This document shows positions 32,079 through 43,410 of a stretch of 64,000 nt of DNA, piece after piece. Below the pieces are notes generated by a model. It made no database searches, had not been told where the DNA came from, and saw nothing but the letters and a program-made list of their open reading frames with translations. The translations under genes were made by a program, and so were the position numbers. Within the stretch, counting starts at the first letter, position 1. The number at the start of each line of letters is the position of its first letter. This DNA is from Bipolaris cookei (lineage: Eukaryota > Ascomycota > Dothideomycetes > Pleosporales > Pleosporaceae), in NCBI GenBank assembly GCA_002286855.1, contig NRSV01000024.1, positions 310,001-374,000 on the forward strand, given 5' to 3'.

Positions 32079-33674
32079 CTACCAACCTCCATTACCACCG
32101 TCATTCCAAGAAGCTTCAATGGTAGCAGCAGCAGAGTCGCCCGTGTCTCCACCCCAGCCACCACCAGCATCACCACCGGTATTGTCGTTGATATTAGCAA
32201 TCGGAGCCTTGCAAAGCTGTTCAGGTTAGCATAGATCCCTTCTCCAACATGCGGAATACTTACCTTGAGGCCATGTCCCAGCTCACCGCTGTTGCTGCAC
32301 TTGTGTTTGGACCAGTCCTTGGGTTTGGGACAATCACGAGAGAAATGGCCCGTCTTCTTGCAATTGCGACAGACGACGGTGTCGGGATTGCGAGGTTGGT
32401 CGCACTCCTTGGCCATGTGCTCGGTCGATCCACAGTTACGGCAGGTACGGGCAGCAACGTTAGGGCACTTTGAGCTGTCAGTATGTATTGGGTAACCAGT
32501 ATCAATGTGTGCACTGACATCCTTGGAAAAGTGACCAGTCTCGTTGCACTTGCGGCATTTGATGCCCTCGGCTGAACGACGCTCGGGACATTCCCTAAAG
32601 TCATGGCCTTCCTGCTTGCAGTTCTTGCAGGCAAAGGGGTTGATGCGCTCTTTGGGGCAGTCGCGGGCTCGATGACCAATTTCCTTACAGTGCACACACT
32701 GGATCTCGGGTTGGTGCGTCTCGCGTTCAGCTTGCTCTTTTCTGCAGTGCTGCTTGTATGTTAGTCCAAAATTGTTTAAATCGGGGGGCCTGGTTCGATG
32801 AACTGACCTTGCGAATGTGACCAAGCTCACCGCAGTTGCCACATAGTGGTAAACCACGATCTTGGACAATGCCACAAGATGCAAGACGCTCCATGTTCTG
32901 AGCAGGGCTCTCGGGCCAACCTTGGTTCATCTTGGGACGGCGAGCCTTTGGAAAGAGCTGAAAAGTCAAGACGTACTTGCGATTAGGGTTGCTAATGAGA
33001 TCGACAATGGTCATGTTGACGGCGACATCCTCCTTTTTGGCAATAAGATAAATGCCCAGACCATCTTCACGCAGAGCTTCCTCAACAGCTGGAAGATTGA
33101 ACTGCTCCATGGTGGCACGGGCGTACGCCTTCAGACAGACACGGAACACGTCGATGTCTTTGTCTTTAGCGGCGTCGATGAGAGCAACCCATGCAGCTTC
33201 GGCATCCATCCCAGGGACACCAGACCAGTTAATAGAGCGGCGGGACTTGCAATTGATGGCACGGTGACCCGGCTGGTCACAGAGCTTGCAAACACCATCG
33301 AAAGGACGCTCGACTCGCTCGTTGATACAGTCAGCCTTGTTGTGGCCAATTTGACCGCAATTGAAGCATTCTCCAGTCATACCGCTGCTGCCCTCGGGCT
33401 TCGATGGGCAGTCGCGGGCATAGTGACCTGAATGCTTACAGCTGTTACGTGTGTCAATATAGCCAAAGTGATGGTTCTGAGCCTCACTCACATGCGGCAG
33501 CTGTCGTCGCCACCAGCATCGGCACCAGCGTTGTTGCTGCCACCACCCCAGTCATCACCGTCAGTTGGAGCAGGACTCCAACCAGGGGCATCTCCTGCAC
33601 AGAAGATTAGTGTGAGCTCACGGCATTTGTGGGCCATGTTACATACCTGAGGTATCGCCTGTGTCCCAGCTCAT
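32079..33674 (-). CDS. CCHC zinc-knuckle protein with ten knuckles (Gis2/CNBP-like)
   Basis: Six exons (33647-33674, 33492-33594, 32808-33441, 32519-32749, 32264-32467, 32079-32216) give 445 residues; all junctions have GT-AG signals and matching phase. Ten C-x2-C-x4-H-x4-C knuckles appear: three near the N-terminus, starting CRICKHSGHYARDC, then a central domain of about 120 residues without Cys (GMDAEAAWVALIDAAKDKDI...), then seven more. Splice joints fall inside three of the knuckles and complete them. The tenth, CSNSGELGHGLKLC, has Ser in place of the second zinc Cys. Both ends are Gly/Asp/Trp-rich. Zinc knuckles of this kind bind single-stranded nucleic acid; Gis2/CNBP relatives act in mRNA binding and translation. 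The added central domain separates this from plain Gis2 (seven knuckles), so the exact role is open. Confidence 0.88.
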
Positions 33675-34268
33675 AGTGAATGATGACGGCTGTAGTAAGG
33701 CTATGGTGTTGTTTGCGTTTAGTATAGAGAAGGTTTTGCAGTAGAAGTACAAAAATTGAAGCAGATGACTGGCAGGAATTGAGAAGTTTGCCGTGTAGAT
33801 GAGAGAGTCGCACTGGTCCCTCTTACTTTATTCTACGCCAGGGGTCCGTGCTCAAACCTGCAGGTCAAATTGAAGGTGAGAATGAGGAAGGCAACATGTC
33901 ATGCAGCAGAGAACATCACAAGTAAGAGAGATCTACGAGTCTACAGTAGCTGAATTCGAGGGACGAAGACAATACTACAGTCACTAGAGAAAAGCTTGAA
34001 GATGTTTTACGTTGTTGGATACATAAGTGAAATCAACTCATCAAGACACATGTCACCAGAAAACAAGGCGTGACGTGTCTCTTTAACCTGAAAGAAAAAA
34101 GAAGCTGGTATCATGTCAAAGAAATCCTACGCAAGACAACAATGCTTATTCGTAATGCGACGACACGATCCCTGAAGTCACATAAACCGGAAAAACTCCC
34201 ACAAGATGCATAGGCGGACACACCCTGATTTTGCTCCCCATCGAACAAGCAACCAAACATGGCCAAAA
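33675..34268. other. Intergenic, same-strand spacer
   Basis: 594 bp between the start of the CCHC gene and the end of the chitin synthase gene. It should hold the CCHC promoter and the chitin synthase 3' UTR. No gene seen. Confidence 0.4.
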
Positions 34269-37200
34269 CTAGACACCGCGGAACTAATGGAAACGTTAGC
34301 ATAGGCTCTTTGTGTAGTGCCTTCCATGTTCCACTTACCGCTCGGACAACCAAGAACCACATTGCACCGATGAACCTAAAAGCTGACAAACCTGCAACAC
34401 TATATAGAACAACAGCCAGGTAGATGGTAGCAGCCTCGTTTTTCTTCTTCTGCGCCTCATCCGGAGTGCTGACGGTGAGCTCCAGGCCACCTGACTGCAG
34501 AACCAAGGCTGTCAGCCCCAAGTTGCAAAACATCCAAAACAAGACGACACCAGATCGGAAACCCTTGTAATAATCTTCCTGTTTCTCACTCGCTGAAGGA
34601 ACCTTTTTCTCCTCGACCCACTTCTTACTAAATACTTTTAGCTCTTCCTCATATTGCGTGTTGAGATCGGCATCGTCAGTGGGTGCCTGAATGTCGGCTT
34701 TACCGTCGGCTTTTGTTACGACTGAAGGCAGCTTCTCTGGTTTATCATCTCCCTTTGTACCCCAGGTGATGTCGTGCGTGTTACAGAAAGCGTAGACGTT
34801 GAGAATATTTATGTATGTCGGAGTCATGAGAAGATATTGGATGAAGGAAGTGAACATATGCCACGGATCCAAGAAGATGATGGAGACGAGGAACCACATG
34901 ACGTACGTCGACAGTAGGGAGATGATCAACGTCGCAAAGATCCTGTCCCTGAACAGATCCGCAAAGCTGAAGCCCCCATTGGCAGCGATCTGGCCCTGGA
35001 CGGAACGGACGCTGATGAAGATGGATGCAAACAGGAGATATACCATGATGATACACCAAAAGTAGACCATGGACATGTACCACTTGTTGGAACCCTGCGG
35101 TCGATTGCCCAATGACAGGATAAAACATGTGATCAAGACAGCGATATAGAGCCATTCAAATATAATGAAGAGAACCTTGCCAGCCGTGCCGAGTTCGTTT
35201 TGCAGAGAAGCCGTGAGAATGCGGAAGACCAGGAAGAAATTACCGAGGGCGAACCAAGCGAAGATCATGCTAATCGTCTGGTAGACGAATTCGACGAGGA
35301 ACATCATTTTCCGCAAGAAAGAATGATCACTGCGGAAGATGTCGAAGGAGTGAGCCAAGGCGTAGACAGCCGCGAAGAAGGAACCATTAAGCCAACGACG
35401 ACGCTGACTGATGAACTCGGCCATGGTGGTAGGAACGTCAGTTTCTCCGGTGGCCGACTTTACGTATTGCAAGATCCAGTGACAATTACGTTTGGAGACC
35501 AGCTCAAAGCAAAGAATACGATCTTCAGCCAGATACATGTTTGCAGTGAATATACCAGCGTTGGCGCCGTGCATCTTCTCGCCAGCAAAATATTTCTCCA
35601 ATGGACCCTGTCCAGCCTTGTCGTTCTGGAGAGCGACATATCTGTAGGCTGAGAAAGCACCAGGAAGCACACTAATGAAACCAAAGGCGGATTCCAAAGG
35701 CTTATCCAGAATATTACTCATCTTGTACTCAAAGTTCTGGGTTGCTACCAGCGGATTCAGAAGCTTCTTTCCATGCACCAACATGGCCTTGATCTCTCCA
35801 CAGGCACCAGCGCACATGGGCTCGAGATCAAAGGCCTTCCATAGTTGATAGACGGAATCCTTTCCAGGTTTGGTACCCGCATCGATGAGCACGCAGACGT
35901 TTGGATCTAGGACAGCACCAAAAGCCTGGAAGAACCAGCGATGCGAATTGATCTTCTTCTGATTCTTTTCTTTAAGACAGAACAACATCTGCACAGGGGT
36001 GTTACCCTTTTTGACATTGACGACGCCCTTCTTGATATCGAGTGTCATCTGAGTAGTGTATTCGTAGATATGGGCAGTCACATCCTTGCCGTTAACTTGC
36101 TGCTTGGCAATACCGTCCTGGTATACACCGAGACCAGCTAGCACGGCACGGGTTCGCGGATTGATCTTGGCACGACCATCGCTGACGACGCATACGACGA
36201 TCTTCTTCCACGCATCCTTACCCCACGTTTTACTGTTAGTTCGCGAGTTCATGTACTCAATGTTCTTGATTACGCCACTCATTGTGCGGGCGAACAGCTC
36301 GTCTTCCTCGTTGTACATGGTTATGACAATGAACAGCTCGGTGTGTCGCGGCTTGGCAAATAGTTTCTGGCGAAGGGTGAAGCGCTCCGCATCAAAGTCT
36401 GCAGGATCGCATGTGGCGGCCGAGTAGCGCATGTGTGTGAACTCGTCACGCTCGGGGGGCTGTGCATGCGGGACTTGGTTCAGCAGCCGTGGTGGGATTG
36501 GGCAGTCGAGAACCAAGTTACCCTTGAACAACTGGACTTCCTTGACCGTCTTCCATCTTTTAATCGGTGCCTGGCTGGGTGGCGGTGCTGGATCATCATG
36601 AAATGGATTTTCTGGGTCCATATCTTCTGGGTCGTGAGGATCTGGCCCATATGAGTTGGCGCTTTGCATCATGGGTCTGTTCATATCGTCGTCCTGCCAG
36701 TAGTGCGTAGGCTGCGTGCCGTATCCCGCACCAGGGCTCTCATCGTGAGGAGTTGGGTCGTAAGGCTGGTTGTAGTATGCATCATGATGGGCTTGGGGGT
36801 CGAATGAATAGTTATTCTCGTGTCGTTGCGGTCGTGGGTCGTAGTTGTCGTGGTAGTTGCCTCCAGTGTATGGAATGTTTTCTACCGAATACTACGTTTT
36901 GTTAGCCTGTGATGTTTGGGCATGTCGCGACCATATCAAAGTGCCCTAACAGCTCTCAGAATGTCTCATGCTGTGTATCCGACATACACTTGGTTGTAGG
37001 GGCAAGCGGTCACTAGACGCAATTGCTTGGTTGGGTCCCATGGGAATCTCCAAGACGCCCGATGGCGAGGGTGATGTATATCTGTCTTCGAGTTGGTAGC
37101 CTCGGAGTGGCTGTCCAGGAGAGGGCGTGCGCCCATTTCCTCGTCGTGGGTCCATCTCGAACGGGTCGTCGTTGCCGCCCGGGTGGTCTGGACAGCTCTG

Positions 37201-37349
37201 TTAGTGTTGCGATATGATGGCCAGTCGGTGAGGTAGGAGTCGGGAGGAACAAAGGACAAGAATCAAAGAGTGGTAACAGGGTCCTTGCGGGGGCGCGTAA
37301 GAACGGAAGCAGTGCTCCGTAGGCACTCACCTAGTCTGTTGTATGACAT
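34269..37349 (-). CDS. Chitin synthase, family with class I-III architecture (probably class III)
   Basis: Four exons (37331-37349, 36988-37187, 34339-36891, 34269-34283) give 928 residues. The last exon is only 15 nt and supplies the ending FRGV, the usual C-terminus of this group. After an acidic, Tyr/Pro-rich N-terminus of about 150 residues come DEFTHMRYSAATCDP, TELFIVITMYNEEDELF, VVCVVSDGR, EKNQKKINSHRWFFQAFG, VLIDAGTKPG, NILDKPLESAFG, the catalytic AEDRILCFELV and QRRRWLNGSFFA (QRRRW, product-site motif). Several C-terminal membrane spans follow. It is a processive membrane glycosyltransferase making chitin from UDP-GlcNAc for the cell wall. The N-terminal PPERDEFTHMRY context suggests class III, found only in filamentous fungi, but class I or II is not ruled out. 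The gene is divergent from the tyrosine phosphatase. Confidence 0.95.
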
Positions 37350-38482
37350 GCCGACGTGATTTCCGTGGTGCGGCCGCAACTTCGTTCAATCTCCCGGCAA
37401 TGCGACAACCGAAACCACAGTCCAAAACGTTAATGTGAGGGATGGCGCGACAGCAAATCCAAGAGCGCTGCCGTTGTTGTGCTTGTCGTACAAGCGTTGC
37501 GGGATGGAGGGCAGGAATATGTATCGTGTTTCAGGTGGGCTTGGTGGGTCACGAAAGCTGCAGGGTGCACCGCAGTTGTTTACCACAGCAACGAGCGGGC
37601 ACAGGTGGGCAATGATGTAACGGCGGGCCCGAGCAGCGCACAAGGCCGGATACGAGGTCGGCCCAGACAATGAACGGGACGATGATAGAATGTGTTGTTT
37701 GTTTTGGAATATCGACGTCTCTCAGCTGGTCGTGTATGCGGGCGGGTGTACCTTGAAGTATGTATGTACGCAGCCGCCAAGCAGGGCAGGGCAGGCGTGC
37801 AAGGCAAGTAAGTTGCGACTGCGCACCATTCGCTACGCAATCAGCGTGGGGCATGCCCGCCACACTTCTCAGCCTTCACAGCCGCACCCAGTGACGAGGC
37901 CATGCATGTGACCTGCTTACGCCAAAAATTGTCGGTAGTAGACGAGGGACTGCTACGGATGAGATATGCCGGTCCTGCATCTTGACCGCATCTGCCTTGC
38001 TGCAATGCCATGTCTTCCTTTTGTCTTTTGCTGCATGAGTTGCCCTTGTCAGTGCAGTCGACACAACCCGCAGCCGCATGTGGATGATGGTGCACGCCTA
38101 ACATACCAAGTGCTTATTCCAGCGGTGGCTGCGCATGAGTCGCAAGCCTCCCAAGCCCGAAATACTCGTCTCAGTTCGGGCGCACTTGGACTCGAGAGCG
38201 GGGCGAGTCATGCCTACAACTCGTGTAGATGCACATGTATGTAAGTGTGTAGTAGACAGTAAGTTGCCTTATGAACCTTGGGACGGAAACACGCGCGGCC
38301 GGTCCCTGTGTCTGTGCCTGTACCTGTGCTGTACGTCGTCTTGGCACCCAAACCGTCCCACCATCCCCAGATCTTCGCTCGCTTCTCCACGGGCACAGAC
38401 ATCCCGAGACACTGCCAACTTTTTCTGGGTGTACCATATCACATCATCTATAGACACAACGTCCCCCACACCCATCGAAACA
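37350..38482. promoter_or_regulatory. Long divergent promoter region, chitin synthase / LMW phosphatase
   Basis: 1.13 kb separate the two start codons. Many overlapping frames exist on both strands because of high GC and few stops, but none shows a domain or splice pattern, so I read this as regulatory and 5' UTR sequence. Long 5' regions are usual for fungal chitin synthase genes. Confidence 0.45.
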
Positions 38483-39095
38483 ATGGGCGAATCAACCTCC
38501 CCGCAGCCCGTCTCCGTCCTCTTCGTCTGCCTTGGAAACATCTGTATGTACAGCACCGTCCCTCTCTTACTGCAGACCATTAACTTTACCACGTGCAGGC
38601 CGCTCAACAATGGCAGAGGGCGTCTTCCAGTCCCTCACACGGCCCGCCGGAAAGTCGCCGCACCCACTGATATCCCACATTGACTCATGCGGTACCGGCG
38701 CATACCATATCGGCTCCGACCCAGACTTGCGCACAATGGCTACCCTCCGCAAGAACAACATCACCTCGTACCGCCACTCGGCCCGCAAGTTCTCGCCCGC
38801 CACCGACTTTGACAAGTTTGACTACATCTTCGCCATGGACGATGAGAACCTGGCTGACTTGGAGAGCTTGCGCCAGAGGGAAGTCAAGAAGAGGGGTGGC
38901 GCGGACGGCATCGGGCAGGTCATGCTGTTTGGAGAATTTGGTGGGAAGAGGAGGAAGTACAGAGGCAGAGAGATGGGCGAGGAGATTGCCGATCCATACT
39001 ATGGTGGAGACGATGGATTCACCATTGCCTATGAGCAGGCTCAAAGATTTGGAAAGGCATTCCTGGAAAAGCTGGAGACGGGAGAGTTGAGCTGA
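38483..39095 (+). CDS. Low-molecular-weight protein tyrosine phosphatase
   Basis: Exons 38483-38543 and 38599-39095 join over a 55-bp intron (GTATGT...GCAG) to give 185 residues. The joint completes the catalytic P-loop: VLFVCLGNICRSTMAEGVF, matching the family pattern C-x5-R-S with nucleophile Cys at about residue 16. Further conserved parts are IDSCGTGAYHIGSDPD, the ITSYRHSARK substrate-recognition area, YIFAMDDENLADL and the general-acid DP loop in ADPYYGGDDGF. A 20-residue insert (about REVKKRGGADGIG to FGGKRRKYRGRE) lengthens it relative to the usual 155-160 residues. It is a cytosolic enzyme removing phosphate from tyrosine; targets are unknown here. A nearby ATG at 38533 would miss the P-loop and is rejected. 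Confidence 0.93.
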
Positions 39096-39273
39096 GATTG
39101 CGGGCGTTGGCATGACACCAATGGCGGTGGTTGGAAGACTCGTCTGTGATCCGAGTCTCGTTTTGATACCCATAGACTGGCCATGGGCTAGAGTGCATTT
39201 TACATTACACGAATCATATCGTCTTATTCCGTTCCTCATTTCTTCCTGGGTATATTCTTCTGTCGCGCCGTCG

Positions 39274-40060
39274 TCATGAGTTTTGCTTAATCTGTCTCTC
39301 AAGATCCAGCAGCTTTTCCACCATCCTTCCTCGCATGAACTCAGTCAATCCCAATCTACAGTGGTGTCAGTCTTGAATCACTCAGCGATAACCCATGTCA
39401 TCTTGATACTCACATTCCCTCCCTCGTCACAATGCGATATGTCCCGCTATTCTGCCACGCTCCGTCACCCCCATTCAGCCTCCCGTGCGCATCCACCTCT
39501 ACGCTCCCAAATATGTCCTCGGGCCAAGCAATGCGCCCATAGTCTGGTGGGTTCCTCAAGTCGCTAACATGTATCCACCCTCCGTATCCCCCTCCTCCCA
39601 TGCCACCCTGGTGGTTTGCACCACCTGCACCATCATTAGGTTGTGAAAGATTGGAGCCACCGGGTGACGCGTAAACAGCTGCTTGCGACTGTACGTAGGG
39701 ATCCTGAGCTGCATGCGCTGCGAATACCGAGTACAGTATAGGGAGAAACTGGGGGTTTTCGGTAAAATCGCGGGGTGTGGGTGGCAGAGCAGTGCAAGTG
39801 CCGATTGCGAGTTGAGGTGTTGGGGGTTCCGTGGGTAGAAGTGATAGCAATTGTTTGCTTGGATCAAATGAATCTTTGTGTACGTACTATATTCTGCATT
39901 AGTATCTAGACCATGAAAGAAAGAAAGAACATAGAAGGACAAGCATTACAATGTGTGGGTTCTCAGCCAATGTTGAAGCGGGCCGGGCGCCTCGAAGCCG
40001 AAGTGTTCGTGATGCAGGAACAACACGGCGCGATGAGCGCACAAATGTGTTGGCAAGCAT
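39274..40060 (-). CDS. Conserved fungal protein, probably mitochondrial, function unknown
   Basis: Three exons (39950-40060, 39414-39886, 39274-39355) give 221 residues; both introns have proper signals and phase. The N-terminus (MLANTFVRSSRRVVPASRTL) is rich in Arg/Ser with no acidic residue, as in mitochondrial presequences. Ordered blocks follow: ENPHI, LLPTEPPTPQLAIGTCTALP, TPRDFTENPQFLPIL, QAAVYASPGGS, a Gly-rich loop (HQGGMGGGGYGG), WIHVSDLRNPPDYGRIAWPEDIFGSVEVD and SGTYRIVTREGILGLTEF. I recognise this pattern as a family conserved across filamentous ascomycetes, but I cannot name a proven function. The start at 40060 is preferred over 40093 because the targeting-like sequence begins there. 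Confidence 0.7.
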
Positions 40061-40303
40061 TTGGTATAGTACTGGGCACATTATGGTATGCAAAAAGCTG
40101 AAGCTGGGGTTGGAGCTTGCACGTCAACACAGCAAGCTCGGATTGAGTCTGAGAATCACGAAAAGATGGGATGAGTAACCATGACGAACTGCATTTCGGA
40201 AGTCCGATTGCTTGTGGACTAGCGGCAGATCATACGCTAGCGCTCTTTCTGCACTTTATCTCACATTATTTACACTCGCTCCATTGAGGACATCGTCAAC
40301 GAA

Positions 40304-41731
40304 TCATACACCCGTCTCCATACTGTTACCTGGATCATGCGATGTTGTTGTAATGGGGTGCCAGTTTTCTACTTTCATTGTGCCACCATTATACGCGGCC
40401 GTTCCCGCGGTTCGGACTCTTATACCTGGTGTAGTCCAGGCACAATCCTTGAAAACTCCATTCTGTGACGCTACTTCACTTACAGGAATTCCAAGGGTAG
40501 GCGTATATTCGTTCTGGTAGATGGTTTCGCTGGCGCCACAGCCCCACCATCCGCAGTACTCAGATGCGCGCACAGTAGCAAGGTCTGCGATGAAGAAACC
40601 GGGAGACCCGTGGAAGGTACAGTATCGGCGTTGATTGGAGCCCGCGCATACACGTGATATAGTCACAATATCGGACTCGCGCTGTGCAACCGTCAAAAGC
40701 GAGGCGGTTGTCGATGGCGCAAAAATGTCCGTCTTAGTGGCAGTGTTTGTGTTCCCAATCAGCGAGGCCTGGCCTGTGAGTGTTTGGAGGATTGCGTTGC
40801 GTAACAGATAGTACACACTTGGACTCGTCATAGTTATGCCAGAAATTACGGCAGTCCTAGCTTGACCAGACGTGGCTGGTGTAGCGCTGGTGTTCGTGCT
40901 ATTGGTGTCGCAAAATGCCGACCCTGAGGGAATTGCAGTAGGCCAGTAGAACGCTTCCCACGTTCCTCCTTCAAGATAGCATGGAGGCTTTGCCGGTACG
41001 GTTCCATCATTGAGAACTGTACATCCAGGTCCTGCAATTGATCCTGTAATAGAAGGATTCTGCGACAGGAATGATGTACGCCACCTATATGCGTCCTTCA
41101 GCCTAGTGCATAATGCGCCGAAGTCACTAGCGACGGTACAGGTTGGAGATGGCAATTGATCGAGTTCCGTAGACCATTCTGGAGTATAGTATGTAGCCTC
41201 GCCAGTGATGGTGAAGGTGTATGTCTCGACAACAGTCTGGCATTTTGTTGAGCTCGTAGACGCACGAGGGAATCCATCGCACAATGTCGTTAAAGAAGGC
41301 AAAGGCGTATTTTTGCAGTCATATCTCTCATTGAGATATGTAGAGTATGAATAAGACGTAGTTGACCAATCGCTCCAGGTGCGATTCTCGCTGCTCAAAA
41401 GCTGGGTATAGAGGAACCAAGAGGCTGAGGTATAGCTGGCGTGGGCATCCCAGCATCTAATTACACTTTCCGGAATATCAGTGAAGCTGGGTGGCAGAGC
41501 GGGAGTGTTTGCAGGCGGTATCGGTGGATGCGTGGGAGAAGGAGCGATGATAGTATTCAAGGGTGCATTTGAGCTCGATGTAGTAGGACTTGGAATGGAC
41601 TCTATATGGGATAAGTCATGGCTGCAACCTCAACATCAGACACATGTCGTGGAGATCATCTTACGCGCCAGTCCCCGAACTTGTAGATATGTAGCAATGA
41701 CGCAGCAAACCCGCAGCACCATGGAAAACAT
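40304..41731 (-). CDS. Secreted Cys- and Ser/Thr-rich protein of unknown function
   Basis: Exon 1 (41665-41731) encodes a signal peptide (MFSMVLRVCCVIATYLQV then RGLA as a likely cut site). A 63-bp intron follows, then exon 2 (40304-41601), for 454 residues. The mature part starts with a Pro/Ser/Thr-rich stretch (APSPTHPPIPPANTPALPPS). It then has regularly spaced Cys and aromatic residues (IRCWDAHASYTSASWF, ERYDCKNTP, CDGFPRASTSSTKCQ, EYCGWWGC, GVFKDCAW) and many N-x-S/T sites. No catalytic motif is visible. There is no C-terminal hydrophobic segment, so a GPI anchor is unlikely. Such proteins are common in plant-associated Dothideomycetes but the role is unknown. The frame is intact, in contrast to the decayed region on its right. 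Confidence 0.7.
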
Positions 41732-42109
41732 GTTGCTTGCTTCGATACTAAGAAAGATCATGTTCGACGACAGCGTCTGTTTATATGTCGCTCAAAAAAC
41801 CTCGTGTTCCCGGATGGAAGCAGCTGCATATTAGCATCACGAGTCAAACTCGATACATGCGCTGCTCTACCAATATGAATACCCAATCAAAGACTACGCG
41901 CCACGTCCAATACGATGCTAGCAATTTGTAAGTTTCTTTTTTCGGTCTTGAAGTATGCAATGTCAGCACGATGCATATATTGCGGAATGAACCGCCAAGC
42001 GGCTGAACCAGCCCTAAGAAAATTAGCACAACCAATGAGTAGATGGTAACTGTATGACATGTTACACGGATGTAAATAGTTTCAGTTCTTTCCGTTAGTT
42101 AGGAATCCA
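41732..42109. other. Spacer, no gene seen
   Basis: Upstream flank of the secreted-protein gene. A + frame at 41481-41834 overlaps that gene and is a shadow. Confidence 0.35.
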
Positions 42110-42283
42110 TTATGCGTTGACATTGATATCTGGAAGGTCAGTTACGTTTTCAGGCTTGATATGCAACTTCTAGCCATTATCGTTGATGTAGTGTTCGTGG
42201 ACGCCATCCTCAGTGCCCTCGGGTATCATATAGGGACTAGAAGCAGTAAGGACAGTAATGACGAAAATTTTCTTAAGGAGCAT
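42110..42283 (-). pseudogene. Small secreted protein remnant with one amber stop
   Basis: From ATG 42283 a 58-codon frame runs to TAA 42110-42112, broken only by TAG at 42170-42172 (codon 38). The N-terminus MLLKKIFVITVLTAS looks like a signal peptide. The following IPEGTEDGVHEHYINDNG resembles a type of very short secreted fungal proteins that begin PxPEGxxDGVY after the signal. The stop lies where a Gln codon would fit. There is no Cys. The resemblance is from memory of pattern, without a named family; short length makes chance possible. If real, it is one more broken accessory gene at the left edge of the decayed block. Confidence 0.4.
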
Positions 42284-43410
42284 TTTAAACAAAAAACACT
42301 TCAAAGTATTTGTTTCCGATGAAGCGAAAGGATATTCCACAGCGAAGCCTTTGCCCTTTATACGTGAAATCCCATGGTTTTCGTGCTTTCTTGGCTTGCT
42401 CTTTCTAATACAACTGTGCGCCTTATATTTCCTCAATAGATAAGAAATCACAAGTATACATGAAATCAACATCAAACATCTCTTTCTGTTACCAAACTGC
42501 TCTTTAGCAACAGGCGTCTATTAAGCAATTGCTATTGCTTACCTAGACAAAGGCCGACGCACCATAGCCACACTACATATCTAAACTCCCTCATTGTAAT
42601 TAAACCCCATAGAACGGCTTTTGGCCAAAGTCTTACATAGTCCCAAGCTGCATAGACTATAATGGAATAATAATATTATATAGTATGCGCACGGTGCAGA
42701 TCGCTGATCCACTCGGTCAATTAAATCTAGCCGTCTGCCATCGGCGACGCACCACTGCTCTCAAAAGGGTATAGGGGCATCGGCTAGTCCTACAACACAG
42801 GCAGCCTGATAAATGTTCAAGCACGCCTCCATCATCACTATACTGTTTGTATAGTACCCAGCACTTCTTTGCAGTACCCAGTGACTATAAATCCACGACC
42901 CACCATAGTACTGTGAAATATCTGGCCATGAAATCCATAGCGGAAGCTTGATGCGGACGGAACCACACGTCGTCACTCGGATAACAAACTTCAGCACGAT
43001 GAGATCGTCGTCTAGTAGCACAACGTTCACAGCCAATACGCTTGTGAGATATATAGGCAAGTCTTCAAGCAATGTGTTCTGCCGTGCACGCCTGCGTTCA
43101 TGCACGGAGTTTTCTGTGAATGAACGAGCCTAAACTTTTCCCTTCGCTCTAATTGCTTGACGAATCGCAATAGGGGCAGAATTTGGTGCGATACTTCTGC
43201 AATTCAGCTGATCCACACTCAAAGAGACGGAATATGCCTTTCAGACCGCTAACCACTTAACGATTAGAGAGCGCAAGGCCCGGTGAGATAGAGTTCTTCC
43301 AAAATGCAGGTTCGTCTCCCAAAAATGGACTGCCTTGCTCGGAGTTCTCTAGTCGTCTTGAGCGTAAGGGCATCATGCTAATTAAATCTTTCGCTTCATT
43401 GTCTAGATGA
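42284..43410. other. Non-coding or fully decayed stretch
   Basis: No gene is supportable. A minus frame at 42761-43105 (114 codons) has no family resemblance. The zinc-cluster part of the transcription factor gene downstream should begin in the last 150 bp but is not intact. Confidence 0.35.

Noticed and set aside
37386..38440. Dense set of overlapping frames on both strands upstream of the phosphatase
   Set aside because: High GC and few stops explain them; no domain, and the region must hold two promoters.
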